From: an uncultured Muribaculaceae bacterium
GTDB taxonomy: Bacteria; Bacteroidota; Bacteroidia; Bacteroidales; Muribaculaceae
DNA: 59,158 nt
Assembly (NCBI GenBank): GCA_947386115.1
Contig: CANDNO010000009.1
Coordinates: 1-59,158 of the forward strand
Direction of reading: 5' to 3'
The notes beneath the pieces were generated by a model. It saw only the letters and a list, made by a program, of their open reading frames with translations, was not told the origin of the DNA and ran no database searches. How positions within the stretch are numbered: position 1 is the first letter of the stretch; each line of letters begins with the position of its first letter. Below are positions 53,632 through 59,158 of this stretch, in pieces. Position numbers and translations under genes: made by a program.

Positions 53632-53837
53632 TCACAATTCCCCATAAAAACCAGGGAACAGCAAGGAGCAAGAACGAATATACTTCAGTTGCTCTATAAT
53701 TAATTCACGTTTGATCTCAGGATATTTCTTTATCCAAGCATTAAAAATTGAGCTTTTTCCCATTCAGCTGATTTATTATTATAATCAGGAAGTGAGGGAA
53801 ACGGCTTGCGTGACCTTATAAATTCAAGCAGTTCCAT
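53632..53837 (-). pseudogene. Small frameshifted gene downstream of AbiH
   Basis: Two overlapping short frames follow the AbiH stop by 1 nt. The first runs MELLEFIRSRKPFPSLPDYN to a stop after 35 codons. The second begins MGKSSIFNAWIKKYPEIKRE, continues LIIEQLKYIRSCSLLFPGFY, and ends GEL. One extra A in the A5 run (minus strand, 53754-53758) would join them into one 68-residue protein ending at 53632. The function is unknown. The tight linkage to AbiH suggests an accessory or partner that is now broken, or a sequencing error. Confidence 0.5.
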
Positions 53838-53838
53838 G

Positions 53839-54693
53839 TCAGATTTGTTCAACATCAAAAAATTTCACATTGTTGAATTGTTTAAAGGCCGTTAGCTTAT
53901 GACATGTTAAGTCATCTATTTGTTGCATTAGATTATGGTAACCTTCTTCTCTATAATAAATAAATTCAAATCTTTTATTATACTTATTGCGACCGTACGA
54001 ACCGGCATCTTGACAGCAGTATCTAAAAAGATCTTGAAAATATGTATGGTCGGTTTCCCCTAAAGAGTGGCCAAAAAAGATTATTCTTTTAGCATTTGTA
54101 AATATTGAATGAAAATTAAGCGCCTTAAAATAACGTGGATATGCTTTTCGCAGAAACACATGTTCTCTCTTAATTGACGCACTATCTTCTACGCCAAATA
54201 TTATATCGTTTTTAGCGGCTTCTCCATGTACTTTTATCAAACTACTCTTTATTGTATCTTCATCAACAAACTTATTTCGCAATAATGTTTCGATTGATTT
54301 TGTATAATTATAATCCAAAATATTGAAACTATCGCATGATTTAGAGACTGACTCTATTAATCTATATGCTGCACTTGTTCGCTTCACCAACGAATAATCC
54401 AACTCAATTAAGTAATTTATAAGCGCATATTTAAGTAGCTCGTAATTGGACTTAAAAGATGCGTCACTTCTTTCTCTCGAATAAGTTTTAAGTTCATTCT
54501 CTATATCTATCCAATTCTGTAACTCAAATTTGCTTTTAAGGTGTTTTGCCAATTCGTTTCCACGTTTTAACATATCGTCAAAATGGGTACTTTTTACAAA
54601 ATCCGCATAGCTAGTTGGTAAGCCGAGATTTATGTCAAAGCCATTGCCTATAACTATGCACGTATCTTTGGGAGTGATTTTTATTTTGTCCAT
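53839..54693 (-). CDS. AbiH-family abortive-infection protein
   Basis: 284 residues. The N-terminal CIVIGNGFDINLGLPTSYAD and the C-terminal RIIFFGHSLGETDHTYFQDL are the two hallmark blocks of AbiH proteins. Between them lie WIDIENELKTY, FNILDYNYTKSIE and LIKVHGEA, which resemble SIR2-like/AbiH folds. AbiH confers phage resistance in Lactococcus; the mechanism is not established. I start at 54693 (MDKIKITPKD), since the GNGFD strand normally lies close to the N-terminus. The gene is AT-rich and lies between two copies of the island-end repeat, so it looks like cargo of one integrated element. Confidence 0.88.
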   Translation of the reverse strand: MDKIKITPKDTCIVIGNGFDINLGLPTSYADFVKSTHFDDMLKRGNELAKHLKSKFELQNWIDIENELKTYSRERSDASFKSNYELLKYALINYLIELDYSLVKRTSAAYRLIESVSKSCDSFNILDYNYTKSIETLLRNKFVDEDTIKSSLIKVHGEAAKNDIIFGVEDSASIKREHVFLRKAYPRYFKALNFHSIFTNAKRIIFFGHSLGETDHTYFQDLFRYCCQDAGSYGRNKYNKRFEFIYYREEGYHNLMQQIDDLTCHKLTAFKQFNNVKFFDVEQI

Positions 54694-54883
54694 ATGCAAA
54701 TTTACAAAGAAAATCCAGTCAGTCCATGCCATTGGCGAGATTTTCTGATATAGAGTAATGCTTTCGTGGCTCGTGACTTATGGAAGTTGGAGAGAATTGG
54801 AAAGACAAATGTCGATTTCCCCTCATTGTATTTCTCAATAATCGACTTTGCTCACTCTTACAACGGAACGATGATTGGCTCAT

Positions 54884-54943
54884 TTATTCGCCATTACTGA
54901 GCTTTTTGGATTTGTAAAACAGCACTTTAACAGTTGCGTTCAT
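54884..54943 (-). pseudogene. Decayed tyrosine-integrase N-terminus, copy B
   Basis: MNATVKVLFYKSKKLSNGE then a stop: the first 19 codons of a Bacteroidetes tyrosine recombinase (relatives continue HPLMLRVTK, from memory), cut off by a stop and unrelated sequence. The ATG lies 3 nt from GGTTTAC repeats and ~125 nt from the tRNA-Lys 3' end. That is the normal att-arm sites-int order, with the element extending leftward. The remainder of 54694-55275 is repeat copy B, the tRNA fragment and right-hand GGTTTAC sites. Confidence 0.7.
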
Positions 54944-55067
54944 TTGGTTTACTGGTTTACATCTCGGTTTACAGAAGATGTGAAACTGTGCTGTAAATTG
55001 AAGTATATAAAAAGAAAACAAGCAGTCAGACTTTCATCTAACTGCTTGATTTTCAGCGTTTTATCTG
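54903..55067. repeat. Island-end direct repeat, copy B
   Basis: It matches copy A at 53222-53400, with the 48-bp identical core at 54954-55001. The downstream stem-loop CAAGCAGT...ACTGCTTG followed by ATTTT (55018-55053) corresponds to CAAGTAGT...ACCACTTG in copy A. It abuts the tRNA-Lys fragment. Confidence 0.85.
54946..54972. promoter_or_regulatory. GGTTTAC repeats left of the att site (candidate integrase arm sites)
   Basis: GGTTTAC occurs at 54946, 54954 and 54966 between the tRNA-Lys end and the integrase remnant. The same heptamer recurs on the other side of the tRNA fragment. Confidence 0.5.
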
Positions 55068-55114
55068 TGATCCGCCTGGGGCTCGAACCCAGGACCCCAA
55101 CATTAAAAGTGTTG
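55068..55114 (-). tRNA. 3' fragment of tRNA-Lys (TTT), attachment-site remnant
   Basis: The minus strand shows an anticodon stem-loop CAACA-CTTTTAA-TGTTG (anticodon TTT), a 5-nt variable region, a T-arm CTGGG-TTCGAGC-CCCAG and the acceptor 3' strand GCGGATCA. The D-arm and acceptor 5' strand are absent: upstream sequence is unrelated. It cannot be a working tRNA. It is what an element integrating into the 3' end of tRNA-Lys leaves at its far boundary. Confidence 0.8.
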
Positions 55115-55194
55115 TTTCCAACTCCTCTTAATAGTGGTAGATTATCTCATTTAAACCTTATTGAAACAAGCATTTAGACCTAATGTAATAGGTC

Positions 55195-55237
55195 GGTTTA
55201 CTCGGTTTTATTTTCTGTGGTTTACACTGTGGTTTAC
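55195..55237. promoter_or_regulatory. GGTTTAC repeats right of the att site
   Basis: GGTTTAC at 55195, 55219 and 55231, with a variant GGTTTTA at 55204, beginning about 80 bp to the right of the tRNA fragment. Together with 54946-54972 they frame the attachment core. They probably belong to the element extending to the right. Confidence 0.5.
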
Positions 55238-55275
55238 CTTGTGCTATATCCAAGAGTGGGTTATTATTACATATC

Positions 55276-56091
55276 TTATTCCCGAGGGGTTCTCCGATTA
55301 TTAAGTCGGGTTAGAGTATCATAGTACACCTCATTCTCTATATCTATTTGGCTTTCATCATACCATTGTTGGATTGCTTCTAATGGATTTATGTGAACTG
55401 TTTGAATATGCTTGAATTTAGTTTTTGGGAAATATAACTGTTTTAGTTTATCTAAAAAGCAGCTATCTGTAACAAGGTTTTCAAATAATCCATAATTATC
55501 CAACCAATTATTGTATTTTGTATTATCATATTCAATAGCATTGAAAAATGTAATCAGTAGTTCTGTATTTGACATTTGTGCTTGAATAAGTGAAATGTAA
55601 TCAGTTTTGATGTTCTCATCAAGGCTTTCATTAGATACAACATACTTGACAATATGATACAAGTACCTAAAATAATGATTGATAGAGTTGTCTTTCTTAT
55701 GTATAGACATATAATAGGTCATTACTCTTTTTACATCATTTCTGTTTATTTCCTCAGCTCCAAATTCAACATTAAAATGTATAGAAATTTTACTACTTAG
55801 TAGAAGACTCTTGCTTTCAACATCGGGATTCCATATTTCACGTAGAGTATGTAGCATATCAAAGAATACAGACTCAAATTGTGATTTATATGCCATTTTG
55901 GATTGTTCTCTGAATACCATATACATGATAACTACAGAGATAAAGCCAAAGCATCCTCCGACATAAGCTCCAAATGAAGCCCAGTCAGATATATCATCAG
56001 ATACATCCTGTTTGTAGAAACAGAAAATAAATGAGCCTAATATGATGAAAACACCTATAATAATAGGTATCCACAACTTCTTATCTTTCAT
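55276..56091 (-). CDS. putAbiC-type membrane abortive-infection protein
   Basis: 271 residues. Two N-terminal membrane helices (about 7-26 and 39-61) are followed by a cytosolic helical domain. Visible blocks are SQFESVFFDMLHTLREIWN, INHYFRYLYHIVKYVVSN, YISLIQAQMSNTELLITFFN and a late NYGLFENLV. This order fits the putative phage abortive-infection (AbiC-like) family. It starts at 56091, just 16 nt after an intrinsic terminator. A promoter and a 32-codon ORF lie before that, so expression appears gated by read-through. It is AT-rich and adjacent to the tRNA-Lys att remnant. Confidence 0.78.
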   Translation of the reverse strand: MKDKKLWIPIIIGVFIILGSFIFCFYKQDVSDDISDWASFGAYVGGCFGFISVVIMYMVFREQSKMAYKSQFESVFFDMLHTLREIWNPDVESKSLLLSSKISIHFNVEFGAEEINRNDVKRVMTYYMSIHKKDNSINHYFRYLYHIVKYVVSNESLDENIKTDYISLIQAQMSNTELLITFFNAIEYDNTKYNNWLDNYGLFENLVTDSCFLDKLKQLYFPKTKFKHIQTVHINPLEAIQQWYDESQIDIENEVYYDTLTRLNNRRTPRE

Positions 56092-56107
56092 ATTGTCTTT
56101 ATCAATT

Positions 56108-56137
56108 AAAAACAGGAGCAAGCTGGCGCCTGCTCCC
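56108..56137 (-). terminator. Intrinsic terminator/attenuator before the putAbiC gene
   Basis: The minus strand reads GGAGCA, a 10-nt GC-rich apical part, TGCTCC, then TGTTTTTAA. It follows the small ORF stop by 12 nt and precedes the putAbiC ATG by 16 nt. Its 3' arm, GCTTGCTC (56123-56116), is perfectly complementary to GAGCAAGC (56194-56187) in the small ORF, so a competing antiterminator can form. Confidence 0.75.
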
Positions 56138-56149
56138 TAAACAAATCTT

Positions 56150-56248
56150 TCATCTTCGATTGTATCTACTAGCAAGTTGCCTAGCGGCTTGCTCTATAAG
56201 GAGGACTAGGCATCCTCCCATCACCGAAATTGCCAAGTTCATCAGCAT
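56150..56248 (-). CDS. 32-residue membrane peptide: leader peptide or type I-like toxin
   Basis: The peptide is MLMNLAISVMGGCLVLLIEQ followed by AARQLASRYNRR. One hydrophobic segment (about 2-18) and a basic tail are typical of small toxic or regulatory membrane peptides. It has its own near-consensus promoter ~50 nt upstream and a terminator 12 nt after the stop. The coding mRNA folds heavily: GGAGGA/TCCTCC (56218-56200) and AGCAAG/CTTGCT (56193-56171). A second in-frame ATG lies at 56242. The role is not known. It could be a translated leader governing the attenuator, or a stand-alone peptide. Confidence 0.55.
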   Translation of the reverse strand: MLMNLAISVMGGCLVLLIEQAARQLASRYNRR

Positions 56249-56303
56249 AAATACAATGATTAAGTTAATAAATACGGATCTAAATGTCTAATTATATCTG
56301 ATG

Positions 56304-56333
56304 CAAAGGTAACAATAAATTGTGGTATGTCAA
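56304..56333 (-). promoter_or_regulatory. Promoter of the small-peptide/putAbiC leader
   Basis: The minus strand reads TTG (56331-56333), 19 nt, TACCTTTG (56304-56311), very close to the Bacteroidetes consensus. The predicted start is near 56298, 50 nt before the small ORF. Confidence 0.75.
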
Positions 56334-56349
56334 TAAGTATAGAAAGTTT

Positions 56350-56401
56350 TGCGCAGGTAAAACCCCTATTCTTGTAGAATATTATTCATTTTACCTGCGC
56401 A
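56350..56401. terminator. 13-bp palindromic stem between the 378-residue gene and the leader promoter
   Basis: TGCGCAGGTAAAA (56350-56362) and its exact complement (56389-56401) enclose 26 nt. It begins 5 bp after the stop of the 378-residue gene. No T-run follows on the minus strand, so it may be a terminator variant or a protein-binding palindrome. Confidence 0.5.
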
Positions 56402-56406
56402 TTGAT

Positions 56407-57543
56407 TTAGTGTAGAAAGTAACCAGTCTTCAGCTTCTTATTGATTTGTTCCTCCTCAGTTATAACTTCAAGGGTTGTATTGAGAGCTGCTTCCATTTTT
56501 TCTTTTATAGCTTCTATTTCTCCTGTAAGATTGAGATGCTTTAAAGGTAGTTGGAAGTTGGATTTTTCTAATGTAGGAACTATCTCATCAAGCATACTGC
56601 ATAATATGTCAAATGTGTCTTCAATATAGAAGTATTGGATGTTTATAGAATGATCTTCCCTACATCCACACCCAACATATATATTACCTTGTGATAGCTT
56701 TAAGGTAGGTAAGAAGTCTGCAAAGAGAGCATCTAACTGCTTCTTGATGCCAGCTGACAAATTACCATTAGGATGGCAACAGAATGTGGCAAACATATCA
56801 TAGTACCCATCACAATCTGCAATATCAGCACTAAGAGACAACTCCCATACATCATCAACAATGTAAGTCAATACCAAGGAGATTTCTCTCTCAGCTTCAA
56901 ATTTTACTATCTTGAAACACTCTGGTTTGACATTATGCCATTTACCTTTTACACTCTCTAATTGAAGCCTTGATTTAATTCCAGCTATATAGTAACATAC
57001 TTCTTCAAAGGTATTAATGCAAACTTCTTTGGTATAGAACCATAACAATGGCTTGATATGGGATTGTGTAATATCTATTAGCTTACATATTTCCTCATAA
57101 GCATACTTTACTGGGAGAGGAATACTAAGACCTTTATCACACTTAATCAATGTAGGTTCAAAGCCTTCAAATTCAAGATAAATAGATAAATACTTGGCAA
57201 AAGACCTTATGCTTAATGCATTCTCATCAAACTTGCCATCAAATAGGTATATCAGCCTAAAAGAATCATCATCTGTGTCCCCAAAGCCATTGTCTGGCAC
57301 CAGCTGCATAATGAAATAATGAGCATGATTATTTCTGTCTCTGAATACAATATTAACCTCAATACATCCATCATAAGTGTTGTAGGTTAAGGCTATATCA
57401 GATATAGAGATACCTTGCCATTTCCCGTGTCTAATATCTTCTACTAGTCTTGAATAATAGCTTGAGAGTAGCTTGGAATTATCACAAGCATAATCAGGCA
57501 CTTCATGTATTAAAAATTGCGGTGAGTTTGGATTTGGTGTCAT
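56407..57543 (-). CDS. Unknown cytosolic protein of the island cassette, 378 residues
   Basis: There is no signal peptide or membrane segment. Strand-rich stretches alternate with helices. Two regions start similarly, HGKWQGISISDIALTYN (about 38) and KGKWHNVKPECFKIVKF (about 200), each followed by strands such as GCIEVNIVFRDR or ISLVLTYIVDD. That suggests a weak internal duplication. The C-terminus is a charged helix (EAIKEKMEAALNTTLEVITE). I do not recognise a family. It is the last gene of a four-gene minus-strand cassette. A perfect 10-bp inverted repeat lies in the 103-bp gap upstream. Confidence 0.6.
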   Translation of the reverse strand: MTPNPNSPQFLIHEVPDYACDNSKLLSSYYSRLVEDIRHGKWQGISISDIALTYNTYDGCIEVNIVFRDRNNHAHYFIMQLVPDNGFGDTDDDSFRLIYLFDGKFDENALSIRSFAKYLSIYLEFEGFEPTLIKCDKGLSIPLPVKYAYEEICKLIDITQSHIKPLLWFYTKEVCINTFEEVCYYIAGIKSRLQLESVKGKWHNVKPECFKIVKFEAEREISLVLTYIVDDVWELSLSADIADCDGYYDMFATFCCHPNGNLSAGIKKQLDALFADFLPTLKLSQGNIYVGCGCREDHSINIQYFYIEDTFDILCSMLDEIVPTLEKSNFQLPLKHLNLTGEIEAIKEKMEAALNTTLEVITEEEQINKKLKTGYFLH

Positions 57544-57560
57544 AAGCTATACTTATAAAT

Positions 57561-57600
57561 GTAGTCACTTCTCCCTGTATTATAAATTTAAAGTGACTAC
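57561..57600. repeat. 10-bp inverted repeat between the aspartic protease and 378-residue genes
   Basis: GTAGTCACTT (57561-57570) and its exact complement (57591-57600) with a 20-nt AT-rich loop lie 18 nt upstream of the 378-residue gene's ATG. It could be a terminator, an operator or an mRNA leader structure. Confidence 0.6.
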
Positions 57601-57646
57601 AGGTTTTGCAATGCCAGCTCTCATTATTTCTATAATAAAATGAAAG

Positions 57647-58045
57647 TTAGCATTGCACACTAAGTTTATTAAAGTCTAATACCCATTTGTTTTGAGTAAG
57701 GAATGCGATGCCAAGAATACCATGTATCTGCACTCCATGTTCTCTCTGAATTTGCATTACAGCACTACTAGCGTCTAATACAGAGAAAGAAGCTGTTATT
57801 ACTTTGTCATCAAAACTAATGGCTGCCTTGACTTGTCTTACCTCATTAGTAGTCCCATCAATACCCATTAGGCATGATGTGTCTTGAGTTGACTGGAAAT
57901 AATGAGGCAGTTCTTTATATACAAAGGAGAACACTATATTATGAGTGGCTCCTGTGTCAATTAGGAAGCAAAGATTAGGCTTGCTTGATGTAACAATCAG
58001 AGGCAAGCCTATCTTGTTCAAACTATATTCTATTGGTACTTTCAT
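57647..58045 (-). CDS. Retropepsin-like aspartic protease
   Basis: 132 residues. LCFLIDTGATHNIVF carries the catalytic D-T-G at residues 30-32. A flap-like strand region (SCLMGIDGTTNEVRQVKAAI) and the second hydrophobic-Gly turn IHGILGIAFLTQNKWVLDF follow. This is the layout of single-domain retropepsin-like proteases, active as homodimers. There is no signal peptide, so it is probably cytosolic. The neighbours are unknown island proteins: the gene starts 17 nt after a small two-helix membrane protein. Its target is unknown. Confidence 0.85.
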   Translation of the reverse strand: MKVPIEYSLNKIGLPLIVTSSKPNLCFLIDTGATHNIVFSFVYKELPHYFQSTQDTSCLMGIDGTTNEVRQVKAAISFDDKVITASFSVLDASSAVMQIQREHGVQIHGILGIAFLTQNKWVLDFNKLSVQC

Positions 58046-58062
58046 TTGGGTTCTTGATTGTG

Positions 58063-58287
58063 TTAAGTGAACATAGCTATCAAGCCAATAATAAGTCCTA
58101 CAAAGGAGCAGATTGCAATATAAGTCCAGAGTGTGCCACTACCTATTTTACTTATAATCTTTGCTATTTTACACCTTTTGTTATCTTCATTACTAAGCTC
58201 AGTAAAGCGTATATACAAAGCATATGATAGCCAACATATTGCCATTAAAACAATGCCAATGAGAGTTTCTTTAAGCCACTCCATCAT
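58063..58287 (-). CDS. Small two-helix membrane protein
   Basis: 74 residues. Two hydrophobic helices (about 9-27, IGIVLMAICWLSYALYI, and 52-72, TLWTYIAICSFVGLIIGLIA) are separated by a basic cytosolic loop (NEDNKRCKIAKIISK). No family is recognised. It lies 26 nt after the 249-residue gene and 17 nt before the protease gene, so the three are probably one transcript. Confidence 0.6.
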   Translation of the reverse strand: MMEWLKETLIGIVLMAICWLSYALYIRFTELSNEDNKRCKIAKIISKIGSGTLWTYIAICSFVGLIIGLIAMFT

Positions 58288-58313
58288 AATTCTTTCTACA
58301 ACTTAGTGCTGAA

Positions 58314-59063
58314 TTAATCATAAAAGTCAGAGTTATTATACTTTTTCATCACCATTGTATTTATATCTGCTTCAATCTTATCAGCTATAGCAGACTGGTT
58401 CATATCCAATGGGAACTCCCATTTACCTTTTATATAGTTCTGAGAGTCTAATGAGATTCTAAGCTTACCTAACCAACTTGTAATAGTATACTTATAGTGC
58501 CCAAACTTCATATCCAAATCAAATTCATAGCAATCTTCACAATTACACATTACAGTTATGGTATAGAGTTTACTATCCTCTGTATCTTCCATCTTCAACC
58601 TACTAATTAAATCCTTATATTTATGACAAAGCCAAACATCTTCACTTGATTCATCGGATATTATTGGAGATGGTGTTAATTCATTCAAGATAGACCGCAT
58701 AGACTCAATCATTTTTAGCTGAGAATGTTGTTGACTGAATTGCCATTGTCTATATACTCTTTGTGGCATATTAGGTCCTTTCAAAACATACTTAACTATC
58801 AGCTTGTTATTGAATGTATGCTGTATCCAAAAGGCATAATCCACAGTTATGTTATGCTCTGTATATTTACCTCCAATAGATATGAATGTTGTAGTCTCTT
58901 GTAAGATTTTAGCACCATTACAAGCCAAGCAAGCATCTACTAACTCTGCATATTTAACAGCCATACCTCCAGCCTTTTTCATGGCTAGAGTAAGAATAAT
59001 ATTATCATAGGCAAATTTGCCTATAATCAACACGGCTAGTGTTATTGGTATGATTATCCACAT
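58314..59063 (-). CDS. Unknown membrane-anchored protein, 249 residues
   Basis: There is one N-terminal transmembrane helix (MWIIIPITLAVLIIGKFAYD). A soluble domain follows with CNGAKILQETTTFISIGGKY, AFWIQHTFNNKLIVKYVLKG and a Cys pair MCNCEDCYEFDLDM. The end is a strand-helix unit YIKGKWEFPLDMNQSAIADK. The GKW turn before a strand recalls the 378-residue protein of the same cassette, but similarity is weak. I do not recognise a family. It is the first gene of the cassette inside the window; 95 bp of sequence remain to the right edge without a promoter I can identify. Confidence 0.6.
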   Translation of the reverse strand: MWIIIPITLAVLIIGKFAYDNIILTLAMKKAGGMAVKYAELVDACLACNGAKILQETTTFISIGGKYTEHNITVDYAFWIQHTFNNKLIVKYVLKGPNMPQRVYRQWQFSQQHSQLKMIESMRSILNELTPSPIISDESSEDVWLCHKYKDLISRLKMEDTEDSKLYTITVMCNCEDCYEFDLDMKFGHYKYTITSWLGKLRISLDSQNYIKGKWEFPLDMNQSAIADKIEADINTMVMKKYNNSDFYD

Positions 59064-59158
59064 AGTTCTTTACTCTTTTGTTAATGTTAGGGCACAAAAA
59101 AAAGTGCAGGCAATCTTGTTTCAGCTTTCAAGGTATCGCCAAACACCTTATACCTACA

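Noticed and set aside
55068-55114. Functional tRNA-Lys gene
   Set aside because: Only anticodon arm, T-arm and acceptor 3' strand are present; upstream sequence cannot form a D-arm or the GATCCGC acceptor strand.
54875-55177. 100-codon plus-strand frame across the att region
   Set aside because: It runs through the repeat, the antisense of the tRNA fragment and flanking sequence; the coding appearance (GLEPRTPTLK) is a typical artefact of antisense tRNA sequence.
59087-59158. Minus-strand open frame entering from the right edge (ends RLPALFFVP)
   Set aside because: Only 24 codons are visible and nothing identifies it; it could be the 3' end of a gene outside the window but cannot be supported.

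Overview
The window is a chromosomal segment of a Bacteroidales gut bacterium, most likely Muribaculaceae-like. Three things support this: Bacteroidetes promoters (TAnnTTTG with an upstream TTG/TTTG), a complete SusC/SusD glycan-uptake locus with acidic-tailed lipoproteins, and the type IX secretion sortase PorU together with a cargo-type C-terminus. No rRNA gene, intact tRNA gene or CRISPR array is present. The first ~50.6 kb is GC-rich and housekeeping or metabolic. From ~50.65 kb to the right edge the DNA is clearly AT-rich and looks horizontally acquired.

Layout. 1-4.0 kb: the 3' part of pckA with a strong terminator, a small membrane protein, a degenerate AATTCGCG repeat array, a SemiSWEET transporter, the GTPase meaB and a lipoprotein. 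4.2-15.9 kb (+): one tightly packed operon of rex, a metal-site-less FAH-fold protein, porU, a YeiH-type exporter, a DPM1-like glycosyltransferase, pyrC, hflX, dgt and a TPM-domain protein with zinc ribbons. 15.9-17.6 kb (-): an exported alpha/beta hydrolase and an SDR. 17.8-39.2 kb (-): a polysaccharide utilisation locus running SusC, SusD, surface lipoprotein, terminator, SIS phosphosugar enzyme, (inserted four-helix-bundle gene), ROK kinase, GH2, GH20, two glycosidase-like TIM barrels, a NAGPA-type phosphodiester glycosidase and a DUF4855 lipoprotein. The enzymes point to an N-acetylhexosamine-containing glycan, possibly N-glycan-like. No dedicated regulator lies beside the locus. 39.4-47.3 kb: gluQ, a GLUG-repeat secreted protein, a frameshifted Rossmann gene, a Gly/His-rich secreted protein and creD, interspersed with families of palindromic and 7-bp-periodic repeats. 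47.4-50.6 kb: carB.

50.7-59.2 kb (-): a defence/accretion island. It holds an AbiGi-type protein, an AAA+/DUF4143 ATPase, an AbiH-type protein, a putAbiC-type membrane protein, and a cassette of unknown proteins that includes a retropepsin-like aspartic protease. The island is anchored on a 3' fragment of tRNA-Lys(TTT). Next to the fragment is a ~170-bp direct repeat, present twice, each copy carrying GGTTTAC sites and the decayed first codons of a tyrosine integrase.

The most striking element is the leader of the putAbiC gene. A near-consensus promoter precedes a 32-codon membrane-peptide ORF and an intrinsic terminator 16 nt before the gene. The 3' arm of that terminator is perfectly complementary (8 nt) to a segment inside the small ORF. 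This is the architecture of an attenuator controlling an abortive-infection effector, or of a small-toxin unit. Functions are assigned from recognised motifs without database searches.
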